Source of the DNA: Lineus longissimus
Lineage: Eukaryota; Nemertea; Pilidiophora; Heteronemertea; Lineidae
Assembly: GCF_910592395.1 (NCBI RefSeq)
Contig: NC_088317.1
Span: forward strand, 14,320,001 to 14,384,000
Direction of reading: 5' to 3'
Length of the DNA: 64,000 nucleotides
Part shown: positions 46,258 to 59,186 of the stretch, piece by piece
Numbering within the stretch: the first letter of the stretch is position 1
Layout of the letters: every line of letters begins with the position of its first letter
Position numbers and translations under genes: made by a program
The notes under the pieces: generated by a model
Database searches by the model: none
What the model was told of the DNA's origin: nothing
What the model saw: the letters and a program-made list of their open reading frames with translations, nothing else

Positions 46258-48266
46258 CGAGGCTGCACGCTGTAGAAACCAAGTTGAAGCTTTAATATCC
46301 TTATCCCCTAAGGTAAATATTGTTCTCTGTGAGCAATCAAAACCACCACTAAAGCTTCTCTCTTTACATACTGTAAAGCCGCCAAAATTGATTCGGGCGT
46401 TTTGTTTTATAATTATATTAGTAGATTTGGTGAATAACCAAAATTCACGAGAAAAAAATTTAGAAAATTTTTTGGAATTGAAAAACAGAATGAAATTTTG
46501 TAATTGGGCAAATTGAAAATGTCAAATTTCGTATTCGCAGAAATAAAGAGGGGTGACTATTTTGCAGTTTGTAGTAACACAAAAATACAACACGTATTTA
46601 AACCGTAGTGTAATCAACGTCCGTGGCTGCTGCCTCTCAATATTCCCCAGATTGGAGGGCCCAGAATTACCTGGAAGGAAACCAAGGAAGGAAGGAAGGA
46701 AACCAAGAGAAAACGCTTCTTTAAGACAGGACATCTATATATGACTACTTAGCAGAAACGACGCGAAAACCATATTTCATACGAACAGGCCAGGCTCAAC
46801 GTGGACACCTGAGATGGATATAATAGGAGTGGGAATGGTGCGTTCAATGTAATCCCTGCACCCTCTAGCTGGTCAGGGGTTCGACACTTTAATCAAAACA
46901 CTTCAAAACTTCTAATGTGTACCGGGATAGACATTTTTCAACTTGTTTTCGTGGTACATACATTCATCAAAACTTCAACACCCGAGGTTGGTTGCGCTCA
47001 CTGGTAAGACATCCGACTATTTTTTACCATTGACATGATGGGGAAACAGGTGTATGTCAGGAAATCTGAAGGATTAAATTCGAACTTAAAGAGCCAAACA
47101 ATTAATGCATAACCATTAAATTTGGCCGCCAATGCATTATGTGAGTCCTCCTTTATCTAAACACTCAGACGACTGTACTTTCTGAATTGCGATGTAAGGA
47201 TTTGTTAAATGTACATGTACTTTGTCTGTAGCACTGGTTCAACTCATGCAACATACTTTCGGATTCATATTTTGCAAATAGATTTGATTATGGTGTACAA
47301 TTCAAGAAGTTTAATATAAAAACAGCTGTTTTACCAATGGTATTCACCATACATGTAGGTATTAGTCTGTATTATGCATATAAAGTACTGTAAATTATAT
47401 ACATGGAGTTCCGTACTTGAATTCATGAGCCCTTGTTTTTTATGCTTTATCATGTCGGACCCATTTTTGTTAAAGTTTCCCCTGCTTGAACATGGAGTGG
47501 GACAACCCAGATGCAACCATGCGTGACATGCAACGGGTCCAAGGAAAGGAGCTAATTAGTATTAACACCTAGGGCCACTCTGGGAGTTTGCATCACATCT
47601 CATTAACCCAATTCAACTGAAGAATTTGATCTTTAATGGCCTATGTTGGGAAGCCCTATTATTTTTCACTGGTTTTCTGGAAATCCAACCTTTTGAACAA
47701 GGTCGGAAAAAAGTCGGACATTATGGGAGAAATACCGAGACATCAGGAAAAAGTAAGAGAAACCGTCATAAAGGACATATAAAAAGCTTACAACTCGTGG
47801 AAAGAGGAAGGAAAACAAATCTCATGTCTTATACCAATTAGTCAATTCATTTTGATTAATGCACTTTTTATGTGAATAACATTATTTATTGTGTAGCCAA
47901 AATTAGATGTGGCATAAACCAACCGAAGCGATCAACTGCAAATGCACTCATTTCTAAAAAATTGGTGGTATAAATTAAGGGTTGACCAAATATTGGTACC
48001 GCTTGAACTTGAAATCTTCAAAGAGTGAGAAGTTCTTCAAATGGAAGGAATGCCCCGTGAAGGCTGTTCTCTGGCATACAAATAACAAAGGTTCAATCCT
48101 GGCCACCGCCGCCGACTTCGGGTATTATGTTAATTGCTAAATAAACACGCACCGAGATAAGGCGCCGCGACTTCGGAAGTTCCGATTGCACTTCGGGAAT
48201 TTCCGCCGAAAGTTTCCCGGATGTAATTAGCCGGTTGCTGGGTTACTCAGTTTATTGTCAACAAAG
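46258..48266. other. Intergenic, transporter 3' side
   Basis: Includes the presumed 3' UTR of the transporter, a small GGAA repeat (46675-46700), B-box-like GGGTTCGACAC at 46868, and at 47979-48080 a diverged copy of the TGACCA MITE family. No supported gene. Confidence 0.35.
47979..48080. mobile_element. Degenerate copy of the TGACCA MITE family
   Basis: Starts AAGGGTTGACCAAATATTGG. The interior GAACTTGAAATCTTCAA and GGAATGCCCCGTGAAGG matches the 30479 copy. The right end is lost. Confidence 0.4.
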
Positions 48267-48299
48267 ATGGCGGCGGCGGCGGCGGCGAATTTAAACCAG
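48267..48299 (+). CDS. Candidate first coding exon at a YY1-like start site
   Basis: ATG lies inside AAAGATGGCGGCGG, a YY1-type initiator often found at start codons of broadly expressed genes. It is followed by six GCG codons and AAT TTA AAC CAG, then a donor GTATAA in phase 0, giving MAAAAAANLNQ. Upstream sequence is CG-rich (TTCCGCCGAAAGTTTCCCGG). No second exon was identified, and duplication copy 2 begins 390 bp downstream. It may be the start of a gene interrupted by the duplication or a promoter remnant. Confidence 0.3.
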
Positions 48300-49636
48300 G
48301 TATAATTCCTCCAAGGATACTGGCACTCACTTTGTTTTGGAAGTGTTCTAATTGCTCTTGGATTTCGAGTTCTAGCCTTATGTGGTGCCAATGGTCTACC
48401 TTTAATTGATGATCCCACAGATCGATGACAGGCTGATAAGGGGTGATTGTAAAATGAAGACATCTACTTCCAGTTATACACGTGCAAGAATCGAGCGCTG
48501 TGCAATGTTTCTATCGTAGGGGAATGTATGCTGTGTACTATAGTATGCAACAAAAGACCCGTAGCAAATTTCAAGTCACCAATACCAAAATGCTATAAAA
48601 GAACCTGTATCGTCAATAGCTTCAGACATTGTTAGTAGTACATTGAACTAGTATCGTGATTTTGGCCTCAAATTTTCACTTTTTCACTTTTTACTCTCCG
48701 TATCCATTGGTGACGTTGCGACACGTCAGGATGATGCAACGGTATTAAGAAAGAGTTTTGACGCCACGTTCAATCACAACGATCTAATCCACGGACAGGG
48801 ACGGTCAGATACCCCTCGTTCCACAGTAGTCTCCGTATCCGTCTAGGCATATGGCCGTTCATATATTTCAAGCAGGAAAGCTTGCCATATTGCCACGATT
48901 GGACATGTGGCAACTAAACCAAACGAACTAATTAAACACGGGTACACCCATCAGCGAGCCTCTCCTTCCGATTTTGAGTTGTTGTTACATGTAGTGAGGA
49001 ATAATAATTGCTAAAGGTGAACGTGAAAAATGGTTCTTTCCATGATAGACGGTCAATGACGTAGATGATAGATGATAGAAGAACATGACATGAAGTTCGA
49101 TCGTCGATTGACCGTCATTGACTGTTCATCCAGTCATACAATGTATGTCTACACGTAACACGGGGGTTATATCGTCCTACCGTTCGTAGTTGAGATCGGT
49201 CTAGCGACGGAATTTAATTACTGGTACGTGCGAAAAATGCTGGACGAATATTACGGCGGTGGGCGCAGAGTCCCAAGTTTATTTTAAAAAACAAGATCTT
49301 TCGGAATTACAAATCGTGATCGATGCATATTTTGTTTCGTCGTTCAAAGAGAGAATAGTGCATCTGTGATTAGGTTGTAACGTAAATTAACGGAACTATA
49401 TCAATGCACAAATCATGCACATTCCTGTTTTTTCTAGCCACTGTAAAAGCAGGCACCCGTCCGATCCACCATCATTGAAAAGATCGTCTACAGATAGCGA
49501 CATGCAATTGAATGAAATAATAAAGTTTATCACGGAAGAAAACTGATGTTGGGTTAGGTTATACGCAATTGGATACATCCAGCATGTACGTTTTGGTGTC
49601 CATTTGCTGCTATCAAAACATTTATCATTGCATATA

Positions 49637-52145
49637 CTGTAGTTTCATGAAAATAACACCACTTCATTAACAGCCGGTGTCGCCGCCCCTGACTCATAGG
49701 GTGGCGAACAGAGCTGTTGAGAAGGCCGATCATTGGCTGGGATTCCAGAGAGGGTTGTCCAGGCCTCATATCCAATATGCTTCAGTTTCGAGTCCAATCC
49801 TTATTGTTTGGGTTGTTGAAACCGATTCGTAGGTCTCCTATGAATGGGATGATGGGATCGGGCCTTCGGCCATTGTACTGAGTGTCCCAGAACATTTTCA
49901 ACTAATCGTCATTGGTAGTGTAAAGGGTGTCCCAGTGCTAATGGCTGATAGTGTACAGGGTGTCCATGAAAAAAGTCCAACTGACACATTGGCTTCTGCT
50001 GGTTTTAGGGACTGACCTGCCCTTTCAAAGTGAGGCACTGCTCAGGGAGGTAATGGAGCATGTCTTCGGGTCTTATCATCCCTTACCAGCTTCGGGCTTT
50101 CAAAGATACTTTGCAGTGCGAAATTGGTAAGAATGAGAAGTTGTCCGTCACATATCTGGAGACAAAACCGAACATCCCTCTGAATGTACAGTCTTGTCCG
50201 AAGTGATCAGTGAAGGAATAAAAAAGAACGATGCAAATCCCGATTCAATTTTTTTTCAAAGCTAAAGATACACATTATTAAATTGATCAGCTTTCAGAAT
50301 CGTACCCACAATCATTCACAACACCCACAGTCAATTCAAGTCCATCACAATGTCCTCCTCGACTACATTCACGAACTCTGGTCCATCCACGGCAGTCTCC
50401 TCTTCTTCCTCCAAGATAGCATGTGGTCCAGCTTCGATTGGCCTTGGTCGAAACGATGCTTCAAATCAGTTGACGATAACGTCCTCATCAACACCATCCC
50501 AGGCATCTCTGATGATGTTGGTCACGTCTCTCAGGCCGATGTGAGGGCAGTCTCCTCTTTCGTCCGTGTGGTCCTTCTTCCACGCTTTCCATTGTCGCCG
50601 TACGTGACATTTGAAGGACTTCATGACTGCAACGTCTAACGGTTGTACGAGGGATGTGCAACCAGCAGGTACGTAATCCAGGCTGCCTCTCATGTCGCGG
50701 ACTCTCGTCCGGAAGTTCTCTGTCCGGTGGACCTGATAATGATCGACGATTAACAGGAACTGGTCGGTCTCGTTGTCGGTGACGTAGGGTGATAGGACTT
50801 CATCTAACCAATTGTGCGCCGTTTCCTCCTTCATCCAACCAGTTTCCAATAGGGTAATCTTTACATCTGCTGGTGGGTTGTCTTGGAGGGCTGCGAACAC
50901 CCGGACGAAACCTCTTCTGGGGAAGGTGATGTGCGCCGGCAACTTTGCTCCAGAGGCTGCGATGCAGAGGGTGACGGTGCATCCCAGCTTAGTATTGGAC
51001 CTGGATGATCAGACGTCGATGGCCTTCTCCCCCGTGGTGTTGGCCGTGTACATGGTTCTCATATCAAACAGAACAAAGATTTGGTCCATGTTAAAGAAGA
51101 ACCGCATCTGTATATCAAGACGATCGATGCTCCCAGTAACCGCATCTCGGAAGGTCTGAATCCTTGCAGCAGCATCAGCGGGGACGGTCGTTGTATTCTT
51201 GGTCACCTTCCGTAGGGACACGTTGCGTCTCTTCACCAAGCACTCCACCCAGCCTATGGATGCGTTGAAATCCCATAGCTGAGGGCGACAATGCTGAATC
51301 TCTTCTCTGACATCTTGGGATCACGGGGCTCCATCACCGTCTTCTTCCGGCCATGCCCTTCTTCTTGCTTCTGCTCGAGGTCCTCGAGATTCCACCTTCT
51401 AAACGTCTCCCAGGGGATGTTATAGTGGGCGGCGAACTCTCTCATACTGCGCACCGTACCGTTCACCAGTGCCTCCTTCTGGTCTCTCGGGTAGGCAAGT
51501 TTTTCTGTAACGGTGTAGCGCCGGCGTCGTTTTCTCAGCAGCTCTACAGCATCCATTGTCGCACAGGTTGTCGGCAATGTGGGTACCCTCAGTGGGGCTT
51601 CATTTATAGGCCTAAGAGGCCCTAGAATTCCTGAAGAAAACCACAAATCCTAGAAACTTCGATTCTGTTTTCTCCCACGTAGGCCTAGGGAGTTAAAATC
51701 AAAAAAAGAGGGTTGTAGAAAAACAGAGGATGAGCTCCTCGTTTTTCTTCGGAATTTCGTGACTACTATCATTGCCTGAATATCACTTTGCTTTACTAAT
51801 GAAAGCATTTGTAGATTTTTCTTCAGAGTTTCAATAAGGACTTTTTTTGTTTTGGGGGGTTGGATCAATCTAAAAGGTGCTTCAGTTTCATGAGACAACC
51901 TGTATAAACGGTCCGAGAGTGGCCTTACCATTTACGTCATTCCACATGCGCACTCATCGACCAGTAGGCCCACAACACTTCGAATCAATAGGGCTGCGGT
52001 AATAAGTGGTTTAGCGTAACCGTGACAGCTCGGCTGAGCCATCACAAGGGCCAGCGAAGTCATTGGCTACCTCTGGTGAATAGACTCGAGAGAAGAGGCC
52101 GGGCCTTGAATATCCCGAAGTGGTGTTATTTTCATGAAACTACAG
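49637..52145. mobile_element. pogo/Tigger-like DNA transposon, TA target duplication
   Basis: 2509 bp with 29-bp perfect terminal inverted repeats beginning CTGTAGTTTCATGAAAATAA. TA flanks at 49635-49636 and 52146-52147. Copy 1 keeps the empty site GCATATATGTACGAGG at about 28831-28846, which proves the insertion and its TA duplication. It encodes a degraded DDE_1-type transposase on the minus strand. Confidence 0.92.
50466..51646 (-). pseudogene. pogo/Tigger-type DDE transposase, broken
   Basis: N-terminal part (51646-51254): basic region MDAVELLRKRRRRYTVTEK and a helix-turn-helix (MREFAAHYNIPWETFRRW) of the CENP-B/pogo type. A frameshift near 51290 moves the frame: WDFNASIGWVE, the usual motif after the DNA-binding region, is out of frame with what precedes it. 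The next part (51248-51009) has the first catalytic Asp in FFFNMDQIFVLFDM and ends at an in-frame TGA after GEKAIDV. The last part (to 50466), in the same frame, has LLIVDHYQVHRTENF (second Asp) and VPAGCTSLVQPLDVAVMKSF (third Asp). One frameshift and one nonsense codon mean no active enzyme. Each catalytic Asp is still recognisable, so inactivation is fairly recent. Confidence 0.88.
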
Positions 52146-52688
52146 TATGTACGAGGACAAACAACACGAATATTCGTATGCACGTTGTGCATGTCAATAT
52201 CCACTACCATGCATTTTCCTGTTCACTGTGTTCAGAGTGGTACATATACAACTCAGTGGGATATTTATCGTCGGAATATTTGCATTTTCTTGTTGCATGT
52301 AATGATACACATTCACAATGCAAACTAACACATTGTGCGAGTTGGAAAAACCTATCGTTTTTCATTAAATCGACCGCAGGAGAAACTACCTAGCTATCTT
52401 CAGCAAAGTTGACGAGACGGCGCCGCGACAAGAGTAACGAGGCTACGCTCTGATTATTGTTAGCAGTCAGTACTATCAGCACGGTCATGTTTATAGTATC
52501 CGCGCAATATTAGCTGCCAGTTGCCCATGCGAGAAGACCATGGTGCCTTCCACAGTACTCTTATGTGGTGCTGGGACATTTTAAAGATCAATCCGGGTAT
52601 TTATCAATCATCAAAACAAAGATATTTGTTGTTTTAATACATTTTGTTGTACGTTTTTCTATTTCAAAGTATCATGAGTTTTGCACTA

Positions 52689-52912
52689 CGGATTAACCAT
52701 AGGCACCACAATTTTGGATAGAACTTGAAGTCCTAAGAGCTAATTGAACTCCTTCAAAATGAACTGAATGCCCATTAAAAACATGGGAGGCTGCTCCAGG
52801 AAAGCAAAGAACAAACTCTCACCCTCGTAATTGGCATTCACTTCTTCCTGAAAGAATTCTGATTTCAAGTTCTCGCATAAATGGTCGTGGTGCCTGTGGT
52901 CAGTCCTAATCT
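52689..52912. mobile_element. MITE of the GGAYTGACCAYAGGCACCAC family (copy 2)
   Basis: Counterpart of 30479-30702 within the duplication, with the same ends and a few substitutions. Confidence 0.7.
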
Positions 52913-53029
52913 AGATCTGGCTATTAGTACATTAAGCTTTTGTATCGTAGATTGATCGCGCCCATCAAGATAATGATATCATTGCGTGATAACGTGTCTA
53001 TTCACTATTCACATGGCGATTTCAATGAG

Positions 53030-54577
53030 CAACATTTTTCACCCAACCTTGGTACTTTCACTGCGGTGACACTGCTTCACTGCGGCGTAGCATGCTCCAT
53101 ATTTGCTGCATGCCACGTGTATCACCTCAATTCATGGGGAGTCTGCGGGCTCAGTTCAGTAACCGTCAGCTGGTACCCTTCAAAAGGAAGTGACAACCTT
53201 GGACACATACGTCTCTGGCATAAAAAGGTAAAACCTTCTCGTAAATTTGAGCTAAAAGCGTCTATTCGATTTCCTTGTAAATGTTCAGATGATAGGGCAA
53301 ATTTGCATTCTCTCTCCTAATTTTTTTTTGGTGCTCAAAGGTTAACCAAACCTTTTTACGGAATGCGATTCATTTTTCAGGATATAAGCTTTAGTATTTT
53401 ACTAAAATGTATGTTTGTAGCCTCAATACTCTACATGCAACGCACCAGAAAAGTACACTTTTGATATATTTGATGGTAAATATACGGTATGTTGAAATGG
53501 GCATTTTTGCTCTCCATTTTTATTGTATTACAACTTTGGTTCTTTTTGTTTCGACAGGAAGGCTTTAAGCTATTACACAGCACGGACACCATCAATGTGA
53601 AAAAGCCGCATGCTGTCACATCGACATACTATCACAGGGCGTTGGACGCCATTGTAGTATACAACGCAGATTGCTCGTCGGATAAACAGTTCTTTGTATA
53701 CAAGTTCAAAGGTGATAAATGGATTGTTAAAGATTTTAAGGTTTCATTTAAACACTTAGGTATGGACAATTTCAGACCCTCATATTTCCACAAGTCCACA
53801 TATCGGCGATACTTATACATTGCGGGCGAAATTGGCAGAAACATTGTTTGTGTGTACGCAGTCAAGCCTTTCAAAAAACACGGGACTAATGAAATCGCAC
53901 AACAAGGCAAAACAATTATATCGGTATTTGACGAATTTGGAAACAATATAAGACATATCAACGGATTAAAGCAGGTAAAAGGTAATGACCGAAACCCAGA
54001 TTGTTATCGCGTATTCGCTTGCAAGGACCAATTGGTTGAGCGCTGGATAGAACCTAAATTGCGACTAACTATCAAATTATACAGCGTGCATGAAGAAGGA
54101 TTTTTACTGATAAAAAAACTAATCAGGGAACTGTACGCTAGGAAATATCAGAACGAACATGCCCTGGGGTCTGATTCCTTGAATATATTTGGGTGCGAAG
54201 TTGACGGAAGTTTCTATATCTTCATACCGTGCCCAAAACCTGCCGTCTGGTATTTCAGCAGAGGGTCGCTTCAGCCCATGAAATTGCAGCTCCACGATGG
54301 ATTTTACAAATTAGATCTGCGCAAATTTCGAACAGGTCGTCACCTTTTCACACTTACACAACTAAACATTGATCTATTACTGAAATGTCTCAACTTTCGA
54401 GGAAATCTACGAAAGATTAGAAATTATTCCCCTACCTACAGTGAAGAGACTGGTAGTGGCGGATTTCTCCTGAAATCACTGATCAACAAGTTTTATGTTT
54501 TCAGCAGCAATGTGGGCAATCTGGTAGTATGGTGGAAGCCTCATGTCAAAATTGAAGTATTCCAAAGTACTTTATAA
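53030..54577 (+). CDS. PAN/apple-like protein with ~340-aa uncharacterised domain, copy 2
   Basis: Paralogue of 30820-32367 with identical exon structure: the PAN-like exon ends at 53227 (GTAAAA donor) and the long exon is 53558-54577 after TTTTTGTTTCGACAG. Both frames are fully intact. The long domain differs from copy 1 at nine of 339 residues, for example A for S in KKPHAVTS, DC for HA in YNADCSS, R for T in DNFRPSY, G for D in QQGKT and N for Y in RGNLRK. A central 460-nt stretch (53908-54367) is identical in the two copies. Retention of two open copies suggests both are functional or the duplication is young. Function unknown; likely extracellular by the PAN module. Confidence 0.65.
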
Positions 54578-55244
54578 ATACTGTATCCCCCCTGTATATC
54601 CACCAAAGCTTAAAATCACGGGACTAACGTTACGAAAACCAGGCCCAAAGAAGAAACGCGTCCCTGCTAAGAAATTTCCCTGAAACTCACTTTTAGCTGA
54701 AGTTGGAATCTTTTCCCAAATATCTCCTTTTAGAGTTTTGCCGAAGTCATTGTGTGAAAATGAGTGATACGAAAACGTGAAATAGCCTCAAGATTCTAAC
54801 TTTATACCCGATCGCGAGTTCGGCAATTTTACAGCAATACAATTTACCTTAAAATGGTTCAAAATGAATTTATTACCTACATGTATTTAAAAAAATGAAT
54901 GTTGATCTCTTTGCATAATAGCAGCAGTGTATGACCGGGCATACACTACTGATAATAGGGAAGGATGCGTATGCACAGTGCTGCTTTGCAAGTGCCTAAG
55001 TCATTGATAGTATAGTCAACGAGAAATACAATTAAAGGCCGTATTGCCAAAGTCAAGCAAAGAAAGGACGATTTTATACTATTTGTATTTGTTTATTTAT
55101 TTATCTCAAAAGCTGAACAAAACTCTTAAGCAATTATTTTCAAATTGTCTATTCGCACGGAAGAATGACGGCTTTTAATGATCCACCTGCTGATTTTTTT
55201 TCCGTGAAGGGATCCGGATTCACAATATGGTCATGACACACGTA

Positions 55245-55393
55245 CAATAGAACCTCTCTATTAAGGACACCCTCGGCACTGACAACTAGAGAGAGGTGTC
55301 CTGAATACAGAGGTCACATTGGTTGGAAACAACCAATTCGGGACCCGAACTAGTGTCCTTAATAGAGGGCTGACCGCTAAGGAGGTTCCACTT
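55245..55393. mobile_element. MITE, TA target site (copy 2)
   Basis: Duplicate of 33024-33172, with the same TA-flanked ends CAATAGAACC and GGTTCCACTT. Confidence 0.75.
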
Positions 55394-56941
55394 TACTTGC
55401 CGCTAACGATGGGTGTCTGTTAATCTCAGTCACTTCCGATCTTTCTTGCTATAGTATCATGAGGTAGGATTGTTGTGTGGCCGATACGGCGTTCAATAAT
55501 CGTACATGTATCTTAACTGCACTATCATCCAAGAGCATTGTATAGCTCGTGCGAAGTTCGCTTTAACAATAATGCACTTACACAACAAATATTTCTGACG
55601 AATGTTTCAAATTAGGACTTACACGTAGTTGGAGAGTCTCTGACCGACGACATTTGGTGTTAACGCTCCGTGAAGAATGGAATATCAAGAAGCAGTTGAT
55701 ACCGTCTTCCGTCGGCAAAGGCGTTTAACTAACCGGAGTTTTCTTGATAAAATTGTATATATGTTAAAAGTAGCTCATTGTGTTCTGGACACCCCGCCGA
55801 TCGGACTGATATCGGGCATAACTCGAACTTGACAGGGTCCACGGACAAAGAATTGACGACGAAGTGCGAATGGGTGCGTGGTAAGTGCCCCGAGTATACC
55901 CGTTTATTTTATATAAACGAAGGGCCCAAACCCTGATTGGACAATTGGTAATAAACAACTCTAAGAACCTAGTTACATGGGTCATGGTGGAAGGTTCAGT
56001 GTCGTAACAGTAGACAACATTCCCCAACACATGGAGTTCGTCCTCAGATAACTGGTCTAAGGATGTTTCGTCCGTAGAATAATTTGTATAAAGTTACAAA
56101 GTCATTCTGCTAGTAATAAATACTATTAGAACATGGATGGGTACGAGAACATAAAATGACACTATGGACAGTCATGGGGTGTATTCGACTCCCCGTTTCT
56201 CCAGCGTTCCGGAAGAGGCGACCTTTTCCCGAGTCTCGAACGGGTTAGTGCTGTAAGTCATAGCTACCCCACCGAAAACACGGGAAAACCCGGCCGGCAA
56301 GTTATTTTCGTCAACAAACAAGGCGCGATAAAATCCATTTTTCCGTCTCACGTCCCGTCGACTATGTTAAAAATATAATAAGTACAAGGGCATATTTACA
56401 TTTTTAAGTTGTAGAGCGGGTTAAAGCTGTTCAAGATATTGTTTCCTTGTTAAAATTGCACACAAAATAACGTAAAAAGCAGACGAACTGTACTTGTCCG
56501 CCATCTTTGTTCTTGGTCCGTTCCCGCTGCACCAGCAGACGTGGTGTTTGGGATTTTGGAACAGGAACGGTTCCCAAACGTGTTATCGCGTGTTCGACTC
56601 CTTTGAGAACACCGTTCTTGGTTCGAGAACGGGGAGTCGAATACACCCATGGTGAACGTGTATGCAGTTTAGGGTGTCTGGATGTTCTAAGTTGTTATGA
56701 TAAAAGTGGCTCATGGAGTTCGTCCTCGGATAATTGGTCTATCTTCGTTTTTTTCTGAATTGCTTAAACTCATTTGCAGGAATCGGATGTCTAATTCTAC
56801 TTCCAAATGCATCTAACAAAGCAATAGTCTTTATGTCCTGTACAGCGTCGCCATTTCTATTGAGGGGCCTATAACTGAATAAGCGCGAACGATATAGTTT
56901 TTAAATTCGCCTGCGATGTATACATATGTTGGCATCATTCT

Positions 56942-57225
56942 TCAATCAATAAAACAGCCGAACACAATAGTAGGCATTTCGTAGCCATAAAAGGGGTGGG
57001 ATATCTAAGGGTTAACAACGTAATCGTCATGAATAGTCATGACTCTATAGCAGAACTTTTCATATTACAATTAAAGACCAATTGGTAGAAACGAAGACAA
57101 GATATCCCAACCCTTTTATGGCTGCGAAAGGCCTACTATTATGTCAGGTTGTTTAGGCTCTACCCATCGAGGCGGCAGTAGAAATCGGGTATTGTCGGGC
57201 TTGGTATCTTATTGGTAAGTGAATC
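56942..57225. mobile_element. Fold-back MITE (copy 2)
   Basis: Duplicate of 35262-35545, with GTAGGCATTTCGTAGCCATA against TATGGCTGCGAAAGGCCTAC as inner arms. Confidence 0.7.
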
Positions 57226-58167
57226 CAGTATAATTCAATGGTACAATTTTGAAGAATTCCCTCAATGAAATTTTTCTTTGCCCCTTTCATTGGTGAACCA
57301 CTTTTCTGAAAGCGTTTGACATACCTGCAAGTTATAAGGCTAACGCATGAGCAAAGGTCTCAGCAATCATTGCGATTTATTGGCCATTGACATGATGGAC
57401 GACGTTTTACTAGTGGAACAGATCGGTGCGATGTGACAGTGGTACGGTACCTGCTGGTGGACACGGGTTGGGAGTTTGGGTAGCTTCCTGGAGCCATGGA
57501 TCTACCCTGTGACGACTTGGTGTAGATATCGATTTTTCCGACGTCACGCTGATGGTGCTTGATTACCCCGCTAAAGGCATCAAACACGTTCAGAAAAAAA
57601 GTTTACTGATGAACCAGTAGAAGAACAAACATATGGCTGTAAAAAGCCGCCCATTTTTTTATGAAGACTTGTGACATAACAAGCATTCCTATGTCAAAAG
57701 CCCCGATCAGATTATCATAAGACTTTTTGTTAGATTATTATTCAGTTTCTTGTACATAAAGTATAATACTTACGTGTACATCTACACGTGGTAAGTTTTC
57801 CTGTAAGATTCTGATCTGAATCTAGATTTTGACCAAATTCTTGTAAAGTAATGTATATCATGTATGAACAATGTAAAAAAAACGTCATAAAGTTATCAGT
57901 TAAATGTAAGATCGAACAGTCCAAATCACAATTAACATCTCGTAAATCGCGTCATTGGCGCGTCACTGACGCGCTACCCAGCGCAACTCGCGGGTACGTT
58001 GCACGTCACTGACGCGAAGCAGGAAGAATATCAATTGTGATTTGTACAGTAAGAATTGTAACGGGATTGTCGATCTGTAGGTAAGATAAAACAGTGAGGT
58101 ACTCGAAATATTTCTGTTTTTGCGATATACAGGCATGACGTACAGGGATGACAGCATAAATTCTGAT

Positions 58168-59186
58168 CATCAGTGGAAATGAGCGACATTGTGAAATAGT
58201 TTCCTCAGTTCCTAATAGATGGCAGTGCTATGCGTTGACGTCATGCCCGCGCTTTTGTTTCGGGGGCGGTATCATCGCGGCAACGTTACACGCTCCTCCA
58301 ACACTGAAACCACGCTATTGCAGAACCGAGTGAACGTGTATGTATCTGGAAGTGTTGCCCATTTAATTCCATTTGCTAGGGTGGTATTTGCATTGATTCC
58401 GGCTTTGTCTTTATAGCATAAAATTGTCCTTTTCTGTGAGCAGTTCACCACTGTGGAGACGGCCCCACCAAGCGATCTCGCCATCTAGCGGCGGCCTGTA
58501 CTAACAACGCTGTTGACCTGGAGTCGAGGTTTCTAGTGTTGAATGTACAGGTTCTGAACACTTCTAAGGTAAATGGGGTCAAGGTTTTAAGCTTTTGTCA
58601 CATGATTTAGCTAGAAAATGGTGGCGGCAAGCAAACTACATGTAAATGAAGAAAGGCAAAAAAACTTCGGATTTTCATGGATTTTTAGTATCAAAAACTC
58701 GTTCCCAGTGGGAATAACGTCATTCTGAGTGAGTAATTTTGTCTCTTTTATATAGAAAAAGTGCACAAAGGTCTTATATCGTTCGTAGTAGCTAATTTGA
58801 TACATAAATCCTGGAGTATTTCAACTTTGAAAATTGATCTGGGGATGCTAATGACTTTGCTCTGATTTCGAGAAGAGAGGTGATTTTCGACCTTAGGTCA
58901 GCCCACTATACACAGTAAATTCCTTGGTTGTATGCAGCTCGGTGGTCTTGCCAAACTGTTAAAAGTGCACAAAACTCACAAATAATTTCAACAAAATAAG
59001 TTGTATCAAATATTGGCTATGCAATTTAAGGCTCCATACGATCTGGATCTTTAAAAAAAAGTGGTTGTGGACGCAATTTGATACTATTTTTGTAATGCTG
59101 TAATGGATTTTCCATTACCAATCGGCTCCATATTCTCCTTACTGTATTCAGCCAATGGGAAGCAATGTCGCTCATTTCCAGTGATG
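58168..59186. mobile_element. 1.0-kb TIR element, superfamily unassigned
   Basis: Absent from copy 1, where AAATTCTTATCAGAGGTAATG is continuous near 39659-39679. The ends are inverted over about 24 bp with one mismatch (CATCAGTGGAAATGAGCGAC on the left, CATCACTGGAAATGAGCGAC on the right complement). No clean target duplication. The interior has a CRE-like TGACGTCA at 58236 and no transposase. CAGTGG-type ends could suggest hAT, but the flanks do not support an 8-bp duplication. Confidence 0.7.
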
